64,000 bases of DNA from Rhinopomastus cyanomelas (Eukaryota > Chordata > Aves > Bucerotiformes > Rhinopomastidae): the NCBI GenBank assembly GCA_013400115.1, contig VXBP01009446.1:558001-622000 (forward strand), read 5' to 3'. Position 1 is the stretch's first letter. Each line of letters begins with the position of its first letter. The notes below the pieces were generated by a model. That model was not told the DNA's origin. It made no database searches and saw only the letters and a list, made by a program, of their open reading frames with translations. Both the position numbers and the translations under genes were made by a program. This document shows, piece after piece, positions 63,785 to 64,000 of this stretch.

Positions 63785-64000
63785 ATCATGTAGAGCTGCT
63801 TAAAGATCTGGTTTAGTGGTGAACTTGAGTAGTTGAACTTGACAGAGGAGGGCAACAGAGCTGGTGAAGGGCCTGGAGAATAAATCTTATGAAGAGTGAT
63901 TGAAAGAGCTGGAGCTCTTTAGTAAGAAGAGGAGGCTGAGAGGAGACCTCATCACTTGTGACAGCTTCCTGCAAGGACATTGTGGAGAGGTTGGTGCTGG
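63785..64000 (+). mobile_element. CR1 LINE fragments (old), running off the window
   Basis: A GGTTTAGTGGTGAACTTG scrap is followed by ACAGAGCTGGTGAAGGGCC and GAAGAGGAGGCTGAGAGG of an old CR1 coding segment that continues past the edge. Confidence 0.75.

Noticed and set aside
1..64000. tRNA, rRNA, riboswitch, operon or bacterial defence features
   Set aside because: Sequence is vertebrate nuclear DNA; no cloverleaf or rRNA core sequence was seen by eye.

Overview
The window is vertebrate nuclear DNA, almost certainly from a bird. About one third of it (roughly 21 kb by my own tally) is CR1 LINE sequence in more than 80 fragments, all truncated at the 5' end. Most carry the C-terminal tail of the CR1 ORF2 reverse-transcriptase protein (landmark peptides HLEYCVQLWAPQ, EERLRELGLLSLEKRR, CQEDGARL, ELEQRRFHIN, VTEHWKGLPRGVVES) and the avian CR1 3' end, which finishes in ATTCTRTGA-like octamers rather than poly(A). 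CR1 load this high is known from Piciformes (woodpeckers, barbets, toucans) and from hoopoes and hornbills, so one of those is my best guess. The species is inference.

The only protein-coding exon I can defend lies at 52707-52866 on the + strand: the first coding exon of CTBP2 (C-terminal binding protein 2). It has 102 bases of 5' UTR with a small upstream ORF, then 19 codons matching the CtBP2-specific N terminus, then a splice donor in phase 1. The window therefore reads as about 52 kb of 5' gene territory (non-coding exons and introns, or intergenic DNA) followed by at least 11 kb of the next intron. The RIBEYE A-domain exon of the same gene is not visible in the window.

Layout. 1-15 kb: single-copy DNA with scattered CR1 pieces, a 71-bp triplication (2184-2402), a GC-rich block (8070-8200), an 18-bp minisatellite (10031-10140) and a homeobox-site-rich block that looks like a conserved non-coding element (13985-14310). 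15.9-17.6 kb: a composite of an 80-bp minisatellite born from CR1, a long AT-rich array and a CpG-rich block. 17.6-33 kb: dense CR1, including two elements with multiplied 3' ends (19091-19371 and 20169-20303). 33-35 kb: an A-rich tract and a poly-G tract broken by a 16-base gap. 35-51 kb: long CR1 copies, a possible non-coding exon (41834-41908), a purine-rich minisatellite (43497-44085) and a 196-base gap inside another CR1-derived minisatellite. 51-64 kb: the CTBP2 exon, a perfect 4 x 120-bp tandem repeat (54241-54720), and CR1 copies including one with an inverted 3' segment (61514-61550).

In the CR1 entries, 'young' means the family whose 3' end contains GATTGGACT...GGTCCCTTCCAATCCCTAATG. 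'Old' means more diverged copies with other 3' ends, such as GTAGAGTAGGGTTGATGG...GGTCTTTTCCAACC or TGGATGGGGCTCTGGGCAACC. Boundaries are by eye and usually good to about 10 bp for young copies and 30 bp for old ones. I saw no bacterial-type defence or mobile system, CRISPR array, tRNA or rRNA gene, and no autonomous transposon.
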